Part shown: one piece after another, positions 60,679 to 64,000 of the stretch | Numbering within the stretch: the first letter of the stretch is position 1 | How the letters are laid out: the number at the start of each line of letters is the position of its first letter | From: an uncultured Chlorobiaceae bacterium | GTDB lineage: Bacteria > Bacteroidota > Chlorobiia > Chlorobiales > Chlorobiaceae | Direction of reading: 5' to 3' | Length of the DNA: 64,000 bases | Assembly: GCA_903820085.1 (NCBI GenBank) | Contig: CAIJGA010000001.1 | Location: forward strand, 62,001-126,000 | Position numbers and translations under genes: made by a program | The notes under the pieces: model-generated | Seen by the model: only the letters and a program-made list of their open reading frames with translations | Told to the model about the DNA's origin: nothing | The model's database searches: none

Positions 60679-61476
60679 ATGATAAACGAAGAGAATAACG
60701 TCGATACACAGCAAAAACCTCATATACTGGTCTGCAATGATGACGGCATTGAAGGAGAGGGCATTCACGTACTTGCGGCGGCAATGAAAAAAATCGGACG
60801 GGTGACCGTCGTTGCTCCAGCAGAACCGCATAGCGGCATGAGCCATGCCATGACACTCGGTGTCCCGCTGAGAATCAAAAAATTCCTTAAAAACGGCCGA
60901 TTTTTTGGATATACGGTATCAGGAACCCCTGTAGACTGCATCAAGGTAGCGCTGAGCCATATCCTACCTGAGAAACCAGATCTTATTGTTTCAGGCATCA
61001 ATTACGGCAGCAACACAGCGACAAACACCCTCTATTCCGGCACTGTAGCAGCAGCCCTTGAGGGTGCTATTCAGGGAATCACATCGCTTGCATTTTCTTT
61101 GACAACCTATGAACATGCTGATTTTACCTATGCCGGAAAGTTTGCACGCAAGCTGGTAAAAAAAGTGCTTCTTGAAGGGCTTCCGCCGGATACAATTCTT
61201 TCGGTCAATATTCCTAATGTAGCTGAATCACAGATTGCCGGCGTTGTGATCACCGAACAGGGAAGTTCACGCTGGCAGGAGGATGCCATTGAGCGACACG
61301 ATATGTTCGGCAATCCTTATTACTGGCTGAGCGGTACCCTGCGACTGCTTGATGAGACGCTGCGCAAAGATGAGTTCGCAATACGTCAGAACTATGTTAC
61401 CATTACACCACTGTCATGCGACCTGACAAACCATCCGTTTATCAGCGCCGTTGAACAATGGAACCTGCAAAAATAA
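60679..61476 (+). CDS. surE: 5'/3'-nucleotidase SurE
   Basis: 265 aa. Metal-dependent phosphatase for nucleoside monophosphates. N-terminal [14 protein letters not shown] has the metal Asp21-Asp22, and Ser/Asn metal ligands occur in [10 protein letters not shown] and [13 protein letters not shown]. The ATG at 60679 gives a typical start; the longer frame uses TTG overlapping the previous stop. It may be expressed with the patatin gene. Confidence 0.95.
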   Translation: MINEENNVDTQQKPHILVCNDDGIEGEGIHVLAAAMKKIGRVTVVAPAEPHSGMSHAMTLGVPLRIKKFLKNGRFFGYTVSGTPVDCIKVALSHILPEKPDLIVSGINYGSNTATNTLYSGTVAAALEGAIQGITSLAFSLTTYEHADFTYAGKFARKLVKKVLLEGLPPDTILSVNIPNVAESQIAGVVITEQGSSRWQEDAIERHDMFGNPYYWLSGTLRLLDETLRKDEFAIRQNYVTITPLSCDLTNHPFISAVEQWNLQK

Positions 61477-61480
61477 ATCC

Positions 61481-63172
61481 GTGAACACCTTTCTGCTTGA
61501 GTACAAACATATCCTGACCCCAAAAAAGGGATTTTCAAAACTCTTCCGTGACTATACCTCGGAGGGCTCCGAACGGACAGAGTTAATTGCTGAATGTTTT
61601 CACCTTGACTACCAGAGAGAGGCTGATTATTACCGGCAGCTCGGACTGCTCGAATCAAGAACATTTGACCGCGAAACCCTTGTGCGGCTCCTTTCGAAAC
61701 AAAATACCCGCTACGGTGGCTCAGAACGCCACCTCCGGGAGATAGCAAAACTTCGATCACCCCGGTGCATGGCCGTCGTTACCGGACAGCAGCTCGGACT
61801 CTTTACCGGGCCGATGTATACCATCTATAAGGCTCTGACAGCAATTATTTTCGCAGAACGGCAGAAAGCCCTCTTTCCCGAATACGATTTTGTGCCGATC
61901 TTCTGGCTTGAAGGTGAAGACCACGACTTTGAAGAATCAGCCCACACCGCTATTTTTTCTGAAAACCAGGTCGTTCACTTCAAGCAGGAACCTTACCGGC
62001 ACATGCCGGACCAGATGGTGGCCAACAGTTGCTTTGGCGAAGAAATTAGCCGTACTGTCGAGGAATTTCTCCAACTCATGCCGGATTCCGCTCACAAACA
62101 AAGCATATCTGATATGCTCACCGGATGCTATTATCCGGGAAGCACCTTCGAGATGAGCTTTGCGCGCATCATGATGCAACTTTTCCGCCAGCAGCCCCTG
62201 ATTCTGCTCTCAAGCCAGGATCCCGAGTTCAAGCAACTTTCAGCCAAAATCTTTTTGCAGGAGCTCTCAACCTCACCGACCTCCTCCTATAATGTCGTCG
62301 CACAAAGTTCACGCCTCGAAAATCTGGGCTACACGGCACAAACAAAACCAAGAACGGTCAATCTTTTTCATATCAACCATCTTGGCCAGCGGCAGAAAAT
62401 TGAGCACCCGACCGAAGATTCTTTTTCAATTCTGCCCGACAAACAACGCTATTCAAAACACCAACTGCTTGAACTCTGTCAGGATCACCCTGAACAGTTC
62501 AGCCCCAACGTCGTCCTCCGGCCCATTATCCAGGATTATGTCCTGCCGACCTTTGCCTGCATTGCCGGGCCAGGAGAGATCAGCTACCTTGCGCAGTACC
62601 GCAAAAACTACGAACACTTTGGCATTACCATGCCGTTTATTATTCCCCGAGGAAGCTTTACTCTGGTTGAACCAAAAATCAGCCGAATTATGGATAAGCT
62701 TCTCCAGGTCATCGGAAAACCGGGACTATCGCGCAAGCAAATATATCATGCGCTCTTCAGCGACCTGCAACAGTTGAAAAAAAGTGCCATAGGCATCGCT
62801 GAGAACCCTAAACTTGAGGCACTGTTCGAAGAGACAAAAAAGGAGATGAACCGGGCGCTGGACGCTCTCATACCGGTGCTTGCCAAGATTGACCCTACTC
62901 TTGAACCGCTTCTGGCGGCATCAACAGTCCAGGCGGCAAAAATTATCGAAACAATTGAACAGAAAACATGGAAGGCGAGCCGGCGTAAACACGAAGAGCT
63001 TTTTGAGCAGATACTGAAAGCAGAAACCGCTCTTTTTCCGGAAGGGCTGCCCCAGGAGAGGCTCATCAATATTTTTTATTATCTCAACAAGTACGGCATG
63101 GAGCTGATCGATACCTTGAAGAATCTGCTGAACGGTCATGCAACCGAAGCACATATCATTGTCGAACTGTAG
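61481..63172 (+). CDS. bshC: Bacillithiol biosynthesis cysteine-adding enzyme BshC
   Basis: 563 aa from a GTG at 61481, 4 bases after surE; no AUG is nearby. Diagnostic BshC motif [20 protein letters not shown], plus [14 protein letters not shown] and the C-terminal coiled coil ([15 protein letters not shown]). Adds Cys to glucosaminyl-malate to make bacillithiol. Green sulfur bacteria are known to make N-methyl-bacillithiol, linked to sulfur metabolism. bshA and bshB are not in the window. Confidence 0.92.
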   Translation: MNTFLLEYKHILTPKKGFSKLFRDYTSEGSERTELIAECFHLDYQREADYYRQLGLLESRTFDRETLVRLLSKQNTRYGGSERHLREIAKLRSPRCMAVVTGQQLGLFTGPMYTIYKALTAIIFAERQKALFPEYDFVPIFWLEGEDHDFEESAHTAIFSENQVVHFKQEPYRHMPDQMVANSCFGEEISRTVEEFLQLMPDSAHKQSISDMLTGCYYPGSTFEMSFARIMMQLFRQQPLILLSSQDPEFKQLSAKIFLQELSTSPTSSYNVVAQSSRLENLGYTAQTKPRTVNLFHINHLGQRQKIEHPTEDSFSILPDKQRYSKHQLLELCQDHPEQFSPNVVLRPIIQDYVLPTFACIAGPGEISYLAQYRKNYEHFGITMPFIIPRGSFTLVEPKISRIMDKLLQVIGKPGLSRKQIYHALFSDLQQLKKSAIGIAENPKLEALFEETKKEMNRALDALIPVLAKIDPTLEPLLAASTVQAAKIIETIEQKTWKASRRKHEELFEQILKAETALFPEGLPQERLINIFYYLNKYGMELIDTLKNLLNGHATEAHIIVEL

Positions 63173-63184
63173 GACTCGCAGACT

Positions 63185-63493
63185 TCATTTCCCTGCTTTG
63201 TCCTCTTTTTGCAGCAGATGACAGCAGTTACAGACAATTTGATGAAGGTCATCGGGCTCAGCCTCTTCACAGATTTTTTTAACCGCTATTTCAATCTCCT
63301 TGCGGTAGCTTCTGCTCTTCTGCAATTGCATGCCCCGTTTTTTATGGATATACTGCGAAACAGCAGCGGGTGTAACGCCAAGTTTCTTTGCCGCCTGCGA
63401 CTGGGTCATGCCGGTTTTAACGAGCTCAATGGCAAGATCGGCCCTGATTTGAGGCAGATGGTACCATACAGCTTTTTCACAGGGAAATATCAC
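63185..63493 (-). CDS. HTH regulator of the COG2522 type with C-terminal Cys cluster
   Basis: 102 aa, GTG start at 63493. Conserved opening PCEKAVWYHLPQIRADLAIEL, written in part, an XRE-like helix-turn-helix (MTQSQAAKKLGVTPAAVSQYIH region, 29-50) and a C-terminal Cys group (C75, C88, C90, C91; IVCNCCHLLQ). C5 may be a further ligand. Such regulators may sense metal or a redox state through the cysteines. Lies 11 bases after the LOG-family gene on the same strand; target unknown. Confidence 0.75.
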   Translation of the reverse strand: MIFPCEKAVWYHLPQIRADLAIELVKTGMTQSQAAKKLGVTPAAVSQYIHKKRGMQLQKSRSYRKEIEIAVKKICEEAEPDDLHQIVCNCCHLLQKEDKAGK

Positions 63494-63504
63494 GATAACA
63501 CGCG

Positions 63505-64000
63505 TTAGAAATTAAGGGAATAGCCGTCAGGATAAAATCTTTTGATAATTTCTATTACCTCTTCCGGACTATCCTCCAGATAGATGAATTCAAGATCGTC
63601 AGCATGGATATAACCGTTCTCCCGGTACATGCTCTCCTCGATCCAGCTATATAGTCCACCCCAATAGCTTTTTCCAACCAATATAACAGGAAAGCGTTCA
63701 CTTTTTCCGGTCTGTATCAACGTAATGGCTTCCATTACTTCATCAAGCGTACCAAAACCACCCGGCAGAGCAATAAATGCCTGGGCATATTTCATGAACA
63801 TTACTTTGCGAACAAAGAAATACTGAAAACTTACCAGTTTGCCATGATCAATAAATTTATTTGGCTGCTGCTGGTTCGGAAGCTTGATATTGAAGCCGAT
63901 AGATTCTCCGCCAGCACTTTGAGCCCCCTTGTTCGCCGCCATCATCACACCCGGCCCTCCTCCGGTTATCACTGAGAAGCCCTCAGTGGCAAGAAGACAA
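63505..64000 (-). CDS. LOG-family protein (partial, 5' end outside the window)
   Basis: At least 164 codons, with an open frame to the window edge. The GTG at 63972 is internal: the frame goes on upstream through ACT GAG GGC TTC TCA. Family motifs are ITGGGPGVMMAANKGA and LPGGFGTLDE (Arg-independent PGGxGTxxE). The LOG fold is that of cytokinin-activating phosphoribohydrolases; in bacteria such proteins act on nucleoside monophosphates, but the physiological substrate is often unknown. Complete relatives are about 200-240 aa. Confidence 0.9.
   Translation of the reverse strand, partial: CLLATEGFSVITGGGPGVMMAANKGAQSAGGESIGFNIKLPNQQQPNKFIDHGKLVSFQYFFVRKVMFMKYAQAFIALPGGFGTLDEVMEAITLIQTGKSERFPVILVGKSYWGGLYSWIEESMYRENGYIHADDLEFIYLEDSPEEVIEIIKRFYPDGYSLNF

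Noticed and set aside
1-64000. CRISPR array, prophage, insertion sequence, tRNA or rRNA
   Set aside because: No regularly spaced repeats, integrase or transposase frames, phage structural genes or tRNA-like foldings were noticed in the intergenic regions.

Overview
The window comes from a green sulfur bacterium (Chlorobiaceae, Chlorobium/Pelodictyon type). The evidence is a BchF/BchV-type 3-vinyl bacteriochlorophyllide hydratase, a RuBisCO-like protein (RLP) of the kind found in this group, a small protein that resembles chlorosome envelope proteins, a bacillithiol BshC enzyme, and a short RpoD and a eukaryote-like IleRS typical of the Bacteroidota/Chlorobiota lineage. No rRNA, tRNA, CRISPR array, insertion sequence or prophage was seen.

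Layout. 1-5.5 kb: purF, then a zinc-ligand-poor DksA/TraR protein and ileS on the minus strand. 5.6-5.9 kb: small chlorosome-like protein flanked by terminator-like hairpins. 6-12.1 kb: nucleotide-sugar block on the minus strand (rfbA, rfbC, rfbD, rfbB, galE, manC) making dTDP-L-rhamnose, UDP-galactose and GDP-mannose. 12.3-14.7 kb: APS kinase and an acetate/succinate-type CoA-transferase. 15.2-22.4 kb: a minus-strand run reading bchV, small membrane protein, class II aldolase/SDR fusion, LsrF-like aldolase/thiolase, RLP, SDR, LptE lipoprotein, HEPN protein. 22.7-26.7 kb: recX, then rplM-rpsI-rpsB-tsf-pyrH. 26.8-35.2 kb: der, Mrp ATPase, NifU-like scaffold, ftsK, gcvT and a TPM/TPM/LemA module. 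35.4-44 kb: Rel/SpoT, uvrB, M16 lipoprotein protease and an LptF/G permease. 44.2-51.5 kb: accessory-looking region with an FGE-fold secreted protein, NDH-2, a FISUMP-domain protein and a histidine kinase/response regulator pair with a duplicated receiver. 51.5-64 kb: rpoD, valS, clpP, thyX, accD, a patatin-barrel outer-membrane protein, surE, bshC, an HTH regulator and a LOG-family gene cut by the window end.

Two observations stand out. First, the C-terminus of the FGE-fold protein (44229-45143) has the hallmarks of a diversity-generating retroelement (DGR) variable region: 15 substituted codons that all end in C or T lie in a framework typical of DGR targets, with inverted repeats just downstream. 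No reverse transcriptase or template repeat is in the window, so any retroelement would act in trans or be lost. Second, the RLP sits with an LsrF orthologue, a RhaD-like aldolase/dehydrogenase fusion and an SDR, directly downstream of bchV. This suggests an uncharacterised pathway for a phosphorylated pentulose or deoxysugar, possibly linked to methylthio-sugar salvage. Both are inferences from sequence and context.

Starts were often moved inward from the longest reading frame, to match family N-termini, signal peptides or Shine-Dalgarno sites; each entry says where. Many genes have weak or no Shine-Dalgarno sequence.
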